From Diplonema papillatum (Eukaryota > Euglenozoa > Diplonemea > Diplonemida > Diplonemidae), in assembly GCA_030068145.1 (NCBI GenBank), contig JAPJBO010000014.1, positions 310,001 through 374,000 of the forward strand: 64,000 nt of DNA. The letters run 5' to 3'. A program made the translations under genes and the position numbers. Under the pieces are notes generated by a model, which did not search any database, was not told the origin of the DNA, and saw only the letters and a program-made list of their open reading frames with translations. How positions within the stretch are numbered: the first letter of the stretch is position 1; every line of letters begins with the position of its first letter. This document shows positions 10,866 through 19,955 of the stretch, piece after piece.

Positions 10866-10990
10866 TACAGAAGTCGCCTTGTCATGCGGCCAAGACGGAG
10901 ACAGTCCGGACAACACGTAGCCAAGCTGCACGAGCCGATTTCGTCCAAGGGCGCCCACCAAAGCGCCACCTACAAACGCTCCGCCGACGT
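10866..10990. repeat. Dispersed repeat V, inverted copy at 46790-46945
   Basis: The block containing CAACACGTAGCCAAGCTGCA is about 80% identical to the complement of 46790-46945. On the minus strand both read as a peptide with GGALVGALG...VQLGYVL, so a mobile-element ORF may be the source. Confidence 0.5.
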
Positions 10991-11258
10991 GCGCCACCTA
11001 CACTACGGGTCGTTCCAAAATCACTCTACAGTAGGAGTCTACTTCTCCACTGATTTTGCGGAATCTTCTACGACCGGCAGGCCGCAGCAGTAGATCTCGA
11101 GATGGCGACGCCACAGCACTGGGCGTCGCCCTTCGCGACCCGCCGACCACTGATGACAAAACCGGGTTCATCACGCTACTTAGTACGCTTGCGCAGTGGC
11201 TCGTAATAGCCTACAAAGGTTTCACAACAGTCACTGACAACTTGACAAACGTGTCACG

Positions 11259-11440
11259 CAGTGTGGGGGACAGCCACTGCAGCCAGTGGCAGCCACTGGT
11301 GGCTCGATGGCTCAGAATGGCTGAGATTTCGAAAAGTTTTTTTTGGTGAAAACCCTGGGGTAGGGGGGCAAAAATGCCGAAAAGACAGTGCGAGACTTAG
11401 CTAGCTATTTGGCCAGCTACATGTAGCTCTTTTTAGCTAT
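11259..11440. repeat. Two CAGTGYG transposon ends with palindromic arrays
   Basis: At 11259, CAGTGTGGGG is followed by repeats of CAGCCACTG/CAGTGGC. At 11386, CAGTGCGAGACTTAGCTAGC is followed by AGCTA palindromes and is close to the left end of element X (13392). Neither has a visible partner end nearby, so they are solo or truncated ends. Confidence 0.5.
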
Positions 11441-11472
11441 TTATCACTCATTCCACGAAAAGTGTCACAGAT

Positions 11473-11755
11473 TTGGAACAATTTCTGGGGGAAAGAGTCG
11501 ATCCCATGACAGTAGAAGAGGGATCAGAGTTTTCTTGTACGGAGGCTGCTTGTGCTGCGGTAAAATTAGATGCTGCTACCGCAGGAAAACCCGTGTATCA
11601 GTCGCACCGCAACGGACTGACTGTCCGGTGCGCTCACTGTGACCCAGTAAGGCATGGATTCATGACGGCAACGACTTCAGAATGTACGTACTGTGATAGG
11701 CACACAATGATGGGCAAAACGAGTCACTGCGAGTGCTGGATCTGCTCCAGCCTGG
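11473..11755 (+). pseudogene. Cys-rich domain ORF inside foldback W
   Basis: The frame opens at 11473. Residues about 55-95 contain C-x2-C (RCAHCD), then ECTYCDRH and HCECWICS, i.e. paired cysteines spaced as in a two-zinc domain. The frame then runs into the right arm repeats (EWAKS units), which are not real protein. It resembles the Cys-rich endings at 6448, 9625 and 16038. Confidence 0.4.
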
Positions 11756-12049
11756 AGTGGGCAAAAAGTTTGGATAAAGTGCTGGAATGGGCAAAAAGTT
11801 CGAAAATAGTGCTGGAATGGGCAAAAAGTTTGGAAATAGTGCTGGAATGGGCAAAAAGCTTGGAAAAGGTGCTGGAATGGGCAAAAAGTTTGCGATAGTG
11901 CTGGAATGGGCAAAAAGTTTGGAAACGGTGCTGGAATGGGCAAAAAGTTTGCGAGAGTGCTGGAATGGGCAAAAAGTTCAAAAAGGTGCTGGAATGGGAA
12001 TTGGCCCGTGAAAATTCACCGTAAAAATAACGCAAAATTCGCCCAACAT

Positions 12050-12180
12050 TCACGTGTACACGTTTGTCACACCAAAAATTGCCACGTGTATTATCGGTCA
12101 AAAAAAATTTGCCACGTGTATTTTCGGTAAAAAAAAAAGTGACGTGTACTATCGACACAAAAAAAATTCACACGTGTAAA
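12050..12180. repeat. ACACGTGT palindrome array
   Basis: Five or six copies of CACGTGTA separated by A-rich spacers. It lies between foldback W and inverted arm A, in the place of a subterminal protein-binding array. Confidence 0.6.
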
Positions 12181-12196
12181 AAAACTACAAATTCCC

Positions 12197-12697
12197 GAAA
12201 TTTTTTGACCCAAAAAATTTCGGTCAAATTTTTTGAATCACTGTGCTGCAAAGTTTGCAAGCTGCTTCTCCTGGTGGTCAGTGAACTAAGGTCACTCAAT
12301 GGCCGCCGCGCAATTTGCAAGCAAGACGAGCAAACTCAGTGAAGTCTGTGCCGGGTTTTTAAACGGGGTAGCTCGCACACCACCGTCACGTGTAGAAGCT
12401 TGAAGCAACCAAGAACCCGAGTTTAGATGCCGAAGAGGCTGCGGCCTGAAGTTAGCAAGGGTACCGTCTTCGAATCAGTGAACGCAGCTGTTCTCGCGGT
12501 GAAACTTGAGGCAAATGTCTCGGGGAAGTGACATTTTCACCACAAAAACTGGAATGTTCGAGAATGGGCAAAAAGTTAAATAGTGTTCGAGAATGGGCAC
12601 GAAGTTACCGAGAATGGGCAAAAAGTTAAAAAGTGTTCGAGAATGGGCAAAAAGTTAGCGAGTGTTCGAGAATGGGCACAAACATAAGGAAGTGTAC
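12197..12697. repeat. Inverted arm A (complement at 17203-17725)
   Basis: About 500 bp is the near-exact complement of 17203-17725. The shared block includes unique sequence and then a tandem array of TTCGAGAATGGGCAAAAAG units that runs to ATAAGGAAGTGTAC. It is one end of a foldback family (called Y here). Confidence 0.85.
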
Positions 12698-12737
12698 TAG
12701 AATGGGAATTGTCCCCCCGTGCTGTGGTGCCAGCCTC

Positions 12738-12866
12738 GGGCTAATTCCCATTCTCGAACACAATTTAACTTTTTGCCCATTCTCGAGCACTCGCTAACTT
12801 TTTGCCCATTCTCGAACACTTTTTAACTTTTTGCCCATTCTCGAACAGTCGCCTAACTTTTTGCCC
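12738..12866. repeat. Inverted arm B (complement at 18466-18598)
   Basis: It starts GGGCTAATTCCCATTC and contains four 30-bp units with AACTTTTTGCCCATTCTCG. It is the almost exact complement of 18466-18598, which ends AATGGGAATTAGCCC. Arms A and B are interleaved (A-B-A'-B'), so more than one insertion is involved. Confidence 0.8.
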
Positions 12867-13099
12867 GGGACAATTCCCATTATAGTACCACCCATTCCAC
12901 GAAAAAGTGTCACAGATTTTCCGTCTGAAAAGCAGCCCGTTTTGGGTCAAAATTTTGGAATTTTTGGGAAATTTTTTTTGGGATGGAAAGAGCTATCCCT
13001 GGCGATTATGGGCAAGCAATCAGCTCGCGTGGCGACCAAAATCTGGCGTGCAGATGGACAAAAGGTCGGTTTTGGGGCTGATTCAAAAACCCAAAAAAA

Positions 13100-13355
13100 C
13101 GATTTCCGCCTCAAACCCCTGTGTGGGTGTGGTAACCTCTGGACCATGGGCTAAAAAAACAGCGGAAATTTTTTTGTTCACTACCGAGTGAGAATTTTTG
13201 GACTCATTTTGAGTTCTTCGCAAACCGGGCGAAATAAGCTCTGAGAGAGCAGAAATACCGTCCTGGGACACTGGAAACGAGTAAATGACGATCTCGCACT
13301 TTCCGATAAGAATTCCAACTGAGCAGGCGCTAAAAGCGAATTTTGGCCCGAGGTT
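13100..13355 (+). repeat. Fragment of ingi-like LINE start, joined to tRNA-like DNA
   Basis: It is the complement of 40912-41110. On the plus strand it encodes MTISHFPIRIPTEQALK, the beginning of the long LINE ORF at 37395-40973, with the same TAA stop just before it. The upstream part matches the tRNA-like segment next to that LINE. It is a shared LINE-SINE junction captured inside element Z. Confidence 0.75.
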
Positions 13356-13739
13356 TGGCAACATAGCCTCTCCCTCCTGGGCCCCTGTAGGCAGTGTGAG
13401 ACTTAGCTATAGCTAGCTAGCTATAGCTGAAAATAGCTAAAATAGCTAAAATAGCTGACTGAGCATTTTCAATGGTAATGTCACTATTCCAACTGTTTTC
13501 TCGGATTTTGTGCCGTTTTCCACAGTTTACCGGGATTTTTCAGGCAGATGATCAGCATGAGGTTCACACCGTGCTACCCGCCCCCCCCTTCATCGGGCTT
13601 CCCCCCTGTAGACTACTGCGCAGTAGGACTGGACCTGGGTCTGGCTTGCTGCACTCTGGCAGTCTCTGCTAACAATGCTGGTAGACTTGTATCGTAGTGC
13701 CTGGGGGGAAACCCGACGCACCACAAACAATCCTTTTCA

Positions 13740-15490
13740 TTTCCGGGTCCATTTCTCGCATCGGAGCTGATCGCGAGCAGGAATTCGAAAAACGTCTGCC
13801 ACGTGGAGTCACGGTGGACCAGCCAAGAAATGTCACCAGCCAGGGATCGATTCCTGTCCTTCCCACTGCAAACCTGTGGTTTCCAAGCCCGGTGCCTGCA
13901 TCTTGTAAGGACCCCCGAACCACGCACATACTGGATGGTCCCTGGTCTCTTTTTCACGGATCTCTTCATCAGAGCTCATCGCGAGCAAAAAGTCGTCGAA
14001 AAAGGTCTGCTGCGTGAACCAGTAACATAATGCCACCACCAGGGGATCGATACCCGTCCTGCTCAATGCACACCGGGTGGTTTCCAAGCCCGGTGCTCTG
14101 CATCTTGTAAGAACCCACGGACCACGCACATACTGGATGGTCCCTGGTCTATTTTTCACGGATCTCTTCATCGAAGCTGATTGCGAGCAAAAAGTCGTCG
14201 AAAAAGGTCTGCTGCGTGAACCAGCAACATAATGCCACCACCAGGGGATCGATACCCGTCCTGCTCAATGCACACCGGGTGGTTTCTACGCCCGGTGCTC
14301 TGCATCCTATAAGAACCCACGGACCACGCACGTAGTGTTTGATTCCCGGGTCTATTTCTCACGGATCTCTTCATCGAAGCTGATCGCGAGCAAAAAGTCG
14401 TCGAAAAAGGTCTGCTGCGTGAACCAGCAACATAATGCCACCACCAGGGGATCGATACCCGTCCTGCTCAATGCACACCGGGTGGTCTCCAAGCCCGGTG
14501 CTCTGCATCCTGTAAGAACCCACGGACCACGCACGTAGTGTTTGATTCCCGGGTCTATTTTTCACGGATCTCTTCATCGAAGCTGATCGCGAGCAAAACT
14601 TTGTCGACAAAGGTCTGCTACGCGGACCAGCAACAGAATGCCACCAGCCAGGGGATCGATACCGTCCGTGTTCAATGCACACCTGATCAGGCTGGTGGTT
14701 TCTACGCCCGGTGCCCTGCAAATTGTAAAAACTACTGACCACGCACATAGTTTTCTGTCTCCGGGTCTATTTTTCACGGATCTCTTCATCGGAGCTGTTC
14801 GCAAGCAAAAATTCGTCGGAAAAGGTCTGCTATGTGGACCAGCGGGAAAATGTCGCCAACCAGGGGATCGAAACCCGTTCTTCCCAGTGCACACCGGTGG
14901 TTTCCACGCCCGGTGCCCTGCATCTTGCACGGACCCACGAACAATGCACATACTTTTTCGTTTCCGGGTCTATTTTTCACAGTTCTTTTCATCGGAGCTG
15001 ATTGCGAGCAAAAATTCGTCGAAAAAGGTCAGCTACATGGACCAGCGGGAAAAAGTTACCAACCAGGGGGTCGATACCCGTCTTGCTCGATGCCCACCTG
15101 GTGGTTTCCACACCCGGTGCCCTGCATCATGCACGGACCCACGAACCACGCGCATACTTTTTCGTTTTCGGGTCTATTTTTCACGGATCTCTTCATTGCA
15201 GCTGATCGCGAGCTAAAATTCGTCGAAAAAGGCCTGCCGCGTGGTCCGGCGGGAAAATGCCACCACCCAGGGGATCGATTCCCGTCCTTCTCAATCCACA
15301 CGTGGCGGCTTCCACGCCCGGCGCCCTGCAACTTGTAAAGGGCCCCGAACCACGCACATAGTTTTTCGTCTCCGGGTCTATTCTTCACGGATCTCTTCAT
15401 CGGAGCTGAAAACGAGCAAAAACTCGTCGAAAAAGGTTTGCTACATGGACCAGCGGGAAAATGTTACTAGCCAGGAATTCGATACCCTGC
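13740..15490. repeat. Tandem satellite, about nine 203-bp units
   Basis: The anchor CACGGATCTCTTCAT recurs at about 13955, 14157, 14360, 14563, 14775, (14979 variant), 15182 and 15387, with a partial unit near 13757, giving a mean spacing of 203 bp. Each unit also has a GGGATCGATACCC palindrome and GAACCACGCACATA. Units diverge by roughly 10-20%. Long minus-strand frames across them are by-products; unit length is mostly not a multiple of three. Confidence 0.9.
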
Positions 15491-15718
15491 ACACGCCGTG
15501 ACACGGCCCGGAGAGGGCGGGGGGGGGTACCAGGGGGGGGTTGGGCGACTCTGAAAACGAGAACGAGGCAGAAAACCTGGTTTCGTCGCAATTTTTTTGC
15601 ATTTTTGGGCACCTACCTGAGGTTTTCTGACGAAAAAGACGTGAACATATTTTCACAGTCGTCTGGGCAGCTATTTTAGCTATAAATAGCTAAAAATAGC
15701 TAGCTGGCCAAATAGCTA

Positions 15719-16754
15719 CTGGGGGGGGCTAATTACTATTGAACCGTATATTACAATTGAACTGTATATTACAATTGAACTTTTTTTTTGGGAAATCGGC
15801 GCACTCCAACCGTATATTACAATTGAACTGTTTGTGTGGTCACTGTTACACTACGATTGTGCACAAGGCCTGGCATTTCTGCTGGCTTTTTTTCTGTTTT
15901 GACTCATGAATCATCAATGGCATGATAGACCACTGCAGTGAAAAGAATTATTTGAGGAACAATACGAAATTTGTAACAAGCATGGGGCTGCCAAAAGTTT
16001 TGGGCATGATCGTTTCGCTGTTTCCGTTGCTGTTGGCGTGGCCCGCACGCGCAAATTATGCCGCTATGTCGGCCGACGGTTGGGACGAGAATGCCTGGTT
16101 ATCCACCAGGTCGTTCCGCAGTGCGGTTGTGGCGCTTTCTTCTGTCGGCGGCCCGAAAGCGAGTGGTTTTGTGACAGGAAGGGGTGTCAGTGGCATGAAG
16201 ACCAAAAAGTTGGTCAGGATGCTGCTGCAGGTGAGCGGTCCTGGTTTTGCAAGGACTGCGACTTCGACTACTGTGACGAATGCCTCCCGGAGTCAGTAAG
16301 ATGGGGGCAGCCTCAGTAAAACCACGATGCTCTAAGACAAATCTCAAAGCTCCTTTTGAACAAGCCATCAGATTTCAGCCCTTTTGTTTTCTTCTTTAGC
16401 ATAGCCAGCCTCAAGTCAAGAGGCACCTCATCAGTGGCATCACCGAGCGCTTTTGTCCATCCCTTTTTCCGTTTGCGTCCGCCGACAGCCCTAAGTTGAG
16501 AGCGACCGACGACATTTACACGAAAGACGTGCCCAGTGGTCGGAGGAGACATCGCGATGTAATCCGGAGGCCGCGGGTTCATTACCTGGCACCAGGCCGG
16601 ACCAAGACAACCAAGTTACCAGCCAATTTCTACCAGGCAAACTGCACTTCAATTGTAATATACTAGTGTTTTTGGGGGGGGTCTGAGACCCCCCAATTCC
16701 ACGCCGTGTATCGTTATATTACAATTGAACTCAATTGTAATTGGCCCCCCCCTG
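15719..16754. mobile_element. TIR element G, copy 1, inserted in element X
   Basis: It starts CTGGGGGGGGCTAATTA and ends with the complement (CCCCCCCCTG), with TA on both sides (15717-15718, 16755-16756). The inner ends carry TATTACAATTGAAC repeats. About 100 bp at each end is shared with copy 2 at 33179-34178 in the opposite orientation, while the interiors differ. The interior here encodes a Cys-rich peptide. TA duplications suggest a mariner-like non-autonomous family. Confidence 0.8.
16038..16319 (+). pseudogene. Cys-rich zinc-binding peptide inside element G
   Basis: A 93-aa frame with C-x-C, C-x-R, a WFCDRKGCQWH segment and a closing WFCKDCDFDYCDECLP. The C-x2-C-D-x2-Y-C-x2-C ending is like ZZ or RING-type zinc sites. 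No Met is well placed and an overlapping frame is open too, so this may be a captured gene fragment. G copy 2 lacks it. Confidence 0.4.
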
Positions 16755-16787
16755 TAGCTAAGTCTCACACTGCTGTAGGCCATGGTT

Positions 16788-16830
16788 CGATTCCCCCGGT
16801 CCGATTTTTTTTTTTTGCGATTTTTCGGTG
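16788..16830 (+). repeat. tRNA B-box-like sequence followed by poly(T)
   Basis: GGTTCGATTCCCCCGG next to a T-run at about 16806-16816. It looks like the 3' half of a tRNA-derived SINE head that was cut by the insertion of element X. Confidence 0.4.
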
Positions 16831-17202
16831 TGAAAAGCAGCCGTCTGGAAATTATTTTCGAGGTCTTTTTGGGAAATCTTTTGGTTTTCGAGTAGTTCTG
16901 GGATGCGCGATTATGGGCAAGCTGCCAGCTAGCCCAGCGATCAAAATCTGACCCCCTCCTGGATGCAGAGAGAAAAAAAACCGATCTCCAGGACCCCATT
17001 TTTTCGGGTGCCGACCTCCATTTCCGGGGGGGGGGTCGGTCAAAATTTTTATCCGACCAAATATTCGGAAAGCCCTGTCCTCAACGGATTCAAACGTGTC
17101 CTCAAAATCTCGAAACCGACCATTTTCGGACCTGCAGATGGAAATTTTCGGCAGAAATCCGAAAAAAGCCGAAATCTGTGACACTTTTTCGTGGAATGGG
17201 TG

Positions 17203-17725
17203 GTACACTTCCTTATGTTTGTGCCCATTCTCGAACACTATTTAACTTTTTGCCCATTCTCGAACACTTTTTAACTTTTTGCCCATTCTCGAACACTTTT
17301 TAACTTTTTGCCCATTCTCGGTAACTTTGTGCCCATTCTCGAACACTATTTAACTTTTTGCCCATTCTCGAACATTCCAGTTTTTGTGGTGAAAATGTCA
17401 CTTCCCCGAGACATTTGCCTCAAGTTTCACCGCGAGAACAACAGCTGCGTTCACTGATTCGAAGACGGTACCCTTGCTAACTTCAGGCCGCAGCCTCTTC
17501 GGCATCTACACTCGGGTTCTTGGTTGCCTCAAGCTCTTCTACACGTGACGGTGGTGTGCGAGCTACCCCGTTTAAAAACCCGGCACAGACTTCACTGAGT
17601 TTGCTCGTCTTGCTTGCAAATTGCGCGGCGGCCATTGAGTGACCTTAGTTCCAGCTTGCAAACTTTGCAGCAAAGTGATTCAAAAAAATTGACCGAAATT
17701 TTTTGGGTCAAAAAATTTCGGTCAA
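17203..17725. repeat. Inverted arm A' (complement of 12197-12697)
   Basis: It begins at the TA target of element Z with CACTTCCTTATGTTTG, then holds five or six CCCATTCTCGAAC units and unique sequence complementary to arm A. It ends in TTGGGTCAAAAATTT-type repeats up to about 17810. Confidence 0.85.
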
Positions 17726-18465
17726 TTTTTGGGTCAAAATTTTTGGGTCAAAATTTTTGGTCAAAAATTTTTGGTCAAAAATTCGGGGTCCAATTTTTTG
17801 GTCAATTTTTTTTCAGAGTTGAAGTGGCACTGGCAGCGGTTACACTTGGCACATGGCTGCATGATGGCAGGAGAAATGGCTCCTGCCATGCGCCCTGGCG
17901 GCTCGCCGGCAATTCCAGTCTCTCTCTCAGCCTGCCAGCCTGCGGCAGGGAGGACAAGATCCAGTCACCATCCGCCAGCTCCTGATTATTTTCAGACGAC
18001 TGGCACTTTTTCTTTGCAGCTTCTACTGTAGAAGTAGCATCACTCAAATCTTGATTGGCTGCGGCGTTACTTACCGCTCTGAGTCTCCCGCTCCTCCTCT
18101 GCAGTCATTCGTGACGTCGCGCCCGTCGCTGGTTACTACTCGTGGTAAAACAGTGGTTCTGATTCTAAAGAGGTTTCGGCACAGAATTAGCAAGCGCTAC
18201 AAGTAGACGGGCTGGTCACTCGCGCATACCTGAATTATGCACGAATCTGTGTGCACAATGCCTTTAGAAAACCGTTTACCCGTAGTCTGCGGTGTCAATG
18301 ACCCAGTGTGCAACCAGGATACCGAGCCGGACGCAGCAGCCAACCACAATGCTGGCACTTTGCTCGGAAATCGGAATCGGAAATGGCGAACCAAAAATGG
18401 CTGGGATTTTTTGGATGTATGGGTGGTGAGTTCGAATCCCACCCTGGGCAATTTTCAATGTTCGA

Positions 18466-18598
18466 GAATGGGCAAAAAGTTAGGCGACTGTTCGAGAATG
18501 GGCAAAAAGTTAAAAAGTGTTCGAGAATGGGCAAAAAGTTAGCGAGTGTTCGAGAATGGGCAAAAAGTTAAATTGTGTTCGAGAATGGGAATTAGCCC
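18466..18598. repeat. Inverted arm B' (complement of 12738-12866)
   Basis: Four TTCGAGAATGGGCAAAAAG units ending GGAATTAGCCC. A tRNA T-arm-like GAGTTCGAATCCCACC stands just before it (about 18428-18443). Confidence 0.8.
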
Positions 18599-18636
18599 AA
18601 TTGTCCCGCCAGCTTCGCACTTACCCTCCGAAAAAA

Positions 18637-18718
18637 CGCAATCGGCAGGATTTGAACCTACGCGGGCAGAGCCCAATGGATTTCTAGTCCAACCCCGTAA
18701 CCACTTGGGTACGATTGC
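18637..18718 (-). tRNA. tRNA-Ser (anticodon AGA)
   Basis: An 82-nt class II tRNA. The acceptor stem GCAATCG pairs perfectly with CGATTGC, followed by discriminator G. The anticodon arm has loop CTAGAAA (anticodon AGA, reads UCU serine codons), the variable arm GGGC-TCT-GCCC forms a stem as expected for serine, and the T arm GTAGG-TTCAAAT-CCTGC pairs. A run of six T follows on the minus strand, a pol III terminator. It is the only tRNA-like sequence in the window with all arms intact. Confidence 0.93.
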
Positions 18719-18764
18719 ATCTGGCGCGCAGAAAAAAAAAAGCGCAGCAGTGGCCTGAAAAAAA

Positions 18765-19206
18765 AATGTGGCTTTGACACTGCTGAAGTTCTGCGCCGGC
18801 TTCGTCAGCGTCGTCCACCTCATGCGCGCAGTGGGGGCCGTCTTTGACTTCGCTGGCATCGATCAGGCCACGCAGTCTTGCCTGGCGACGATCACGGGCA
18901 TAGAGACGGACGCATCCGCCTGGGCCCTGGCTTCCCTTCCCGTCAGGCTGGGCGGCTTGGGCCTGCACTCCTGCGCAGATACAGCGGCGATCGCGCACAT
19001 CGCGGCCACCTTTGACGGCGAGGCTTGCCTGTCGTCCCTGGTGACCCCCTACGTCCTGCCGCACGCGATGCTTCTCAACGAGGACGACACCTTTCTAGCG
19101 TCCCTCGAAGACCCGCGCCTTGCACCCTTTGATTCCGTCCTGGAGAAGATTCAGGACGTTCTGCAGGCACGGGATAACTACGGGGGGCGCGGACAGAAAG
19201 TGTGGT
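18765..19206 (+). pseudogene. R2-like LINE fragment L2 (RT C-terminal region)
   Basis: Encodes HVALTLLKFCAGFVSVVHLM onward, about 146 aa, roughly 75-80% identical to the same part of copies at 6961 and 25440-25910. It is truncated on both sides and has no zinc or endonuclease domain. It lies about 45 bp from the 5' side of tRNA-Ser, separated by A-rich sequence. Confidence 0.8.
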
Positions 19207-19844
19207 GACGGGGTACCGAGTAGAAGAGCTGTCGTAATTGTGAAATGCTCCGTTTGCTGGGTCGTTGCTGTCCTGTTTAACCTTGGGTATCTTAGAATAT
19301 CAGTGCATCGCCGTTACTAGTACGGCTGTCACCGGCGTGGTTTGGGTCCTTTAGCAGGAAAAGTTGGAGACTATGCACCCCGCAACTGATACGGGTTTGC
19401 GGACAAGCGACCCTTTGAACTAAATTGATTCCTTGCCTGCTCCAAAACTTGGCAACAGAAGCATTGGCAGCTTCGTACTGACTCTGCGGTCTGAAATATC
19501 AACATCGCTTTCGACGGGTTCGTCTTCCTCCGGTGCACTCTCTGACTCAAAATGTACCAGAACTATGGCATTAGCATTGGTGCTGCGACCGTGTTGGCAA
19601 GATGCAGCAGCTTGTTGTTGTTTTCTGAACTTTTCAAGCCTTGAATTACTTGCAGTGTTGTACGAAGTTACTGATAGAGTTGCCAACGTTGCCGCTGACT
19701 CGCGGCTGAGGATACGAGGCCAGGGCGAAGCAGCTTACCCAAATTCGGGCCCAAAAACCTGTCAAAATCATCAGAAATTGTGTTTTAGATGCATTTTCTG
19801 GCCGAAAAAACTAGTTTCACGTGGTTTTCCTGGGTATCAAAATT

Positions 19845-19940
19845 TTGCATAATTAGCCACAAAGGTAGCCACAAGGTTTGTGGCTACTTTGTGGCTCCCA
19901 ATTAGCCACTAGTGGCTACCTTGTGGCTGACAGCTATGGC
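19845..19940. repeat. TAGCCAC palindrome array
   Basis: Six or more copies of TAGCCAC/GTGGCTA in both orientations in under 100 bp, able to form hairpins. It directly precedes LINE fragment L3 and resembles subterminal arrays of the CAGTGYG family. Confidence 0.6.
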
Positions 19941-19955
19941 TGTGGCTATCCCCCG

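Larger units (their letters stand above)
10326..12007. mobile_element. Foldback DNA element W with 9-bp target duplication
   Basis: The ends are GGGCCAATTACCATTCC (left) and the complement of GGGCCAATTCCCATTCC (right). Each arm is a tandem array of a roughly 30-bp unit containing CCAGCAC and AACTTTTTGCCC: about 10340-10500 on the left and, inverted, 11753-12000 on the right. Directly outside both ends is the same 9-bp sequence GTGAAAATT (10317-10325 and 12008-12016). Nine-bp duplications are typical of Mutator-like elements, so W is best called a non-autonomous foldback MULE. Inside are a Cys-rich ORF and other transposon ends, but no transposase. Confidence 0.8.
13392..16772. mobile_element. 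TIR element X with 7-bp target duplication
   Basis: The ends are CAGTGTGAGACTTAGCTA (13392) and its complement (16755-16772). Directly outside both is CTGTAGG (13385-13391, 16773-16779), a 7-bp target duplication. Subterminal AGCTA palindromes lie at 13402-13460 and 15670-15715. The CAG start is hAT-like, although hAT duplications are normally 8 bp. The interior is a 203-bp satellite and an inserted G element; no transposase is present. Confidence 0.8.
12885..17206. mobile_element. TIR element Z, copy 1 (host of elements X and G)
   Basis: The ~33-bp terminal inverted repeats read CCACCCATTCCACGAAAAA and onward to GTGTCACAGATTT at 12887-12920, with the complement at 17172-17204, flanked by TA on both sides. 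Removing the element joins ATTATAGTA to CACTTCCTTATG, which matches an unoccupied relative at 41866-41905 with one base change. A TA duplication suggests a Tc1/mariner-like group. Its interior holds a fragment of the ingi-like LINE 5' region, element X and a tRNA-like box; no transposase is seen. A shorter copy is at 49205-50355. Confidence 0.8.

Noticed and set aside
13740..15490. Series of 60-190-aa frames repeating MKRSVKNRPG-like motifs
   Set aside because: Generated by the 203-bp satellite; unit length is generally not a multiple of three and frames drift between units.
13740..15490. CRISPR array
   Set aside because: Units are long, diverged and contiguous with no alternating short repeats and spacers; the genome is eukaryotic.
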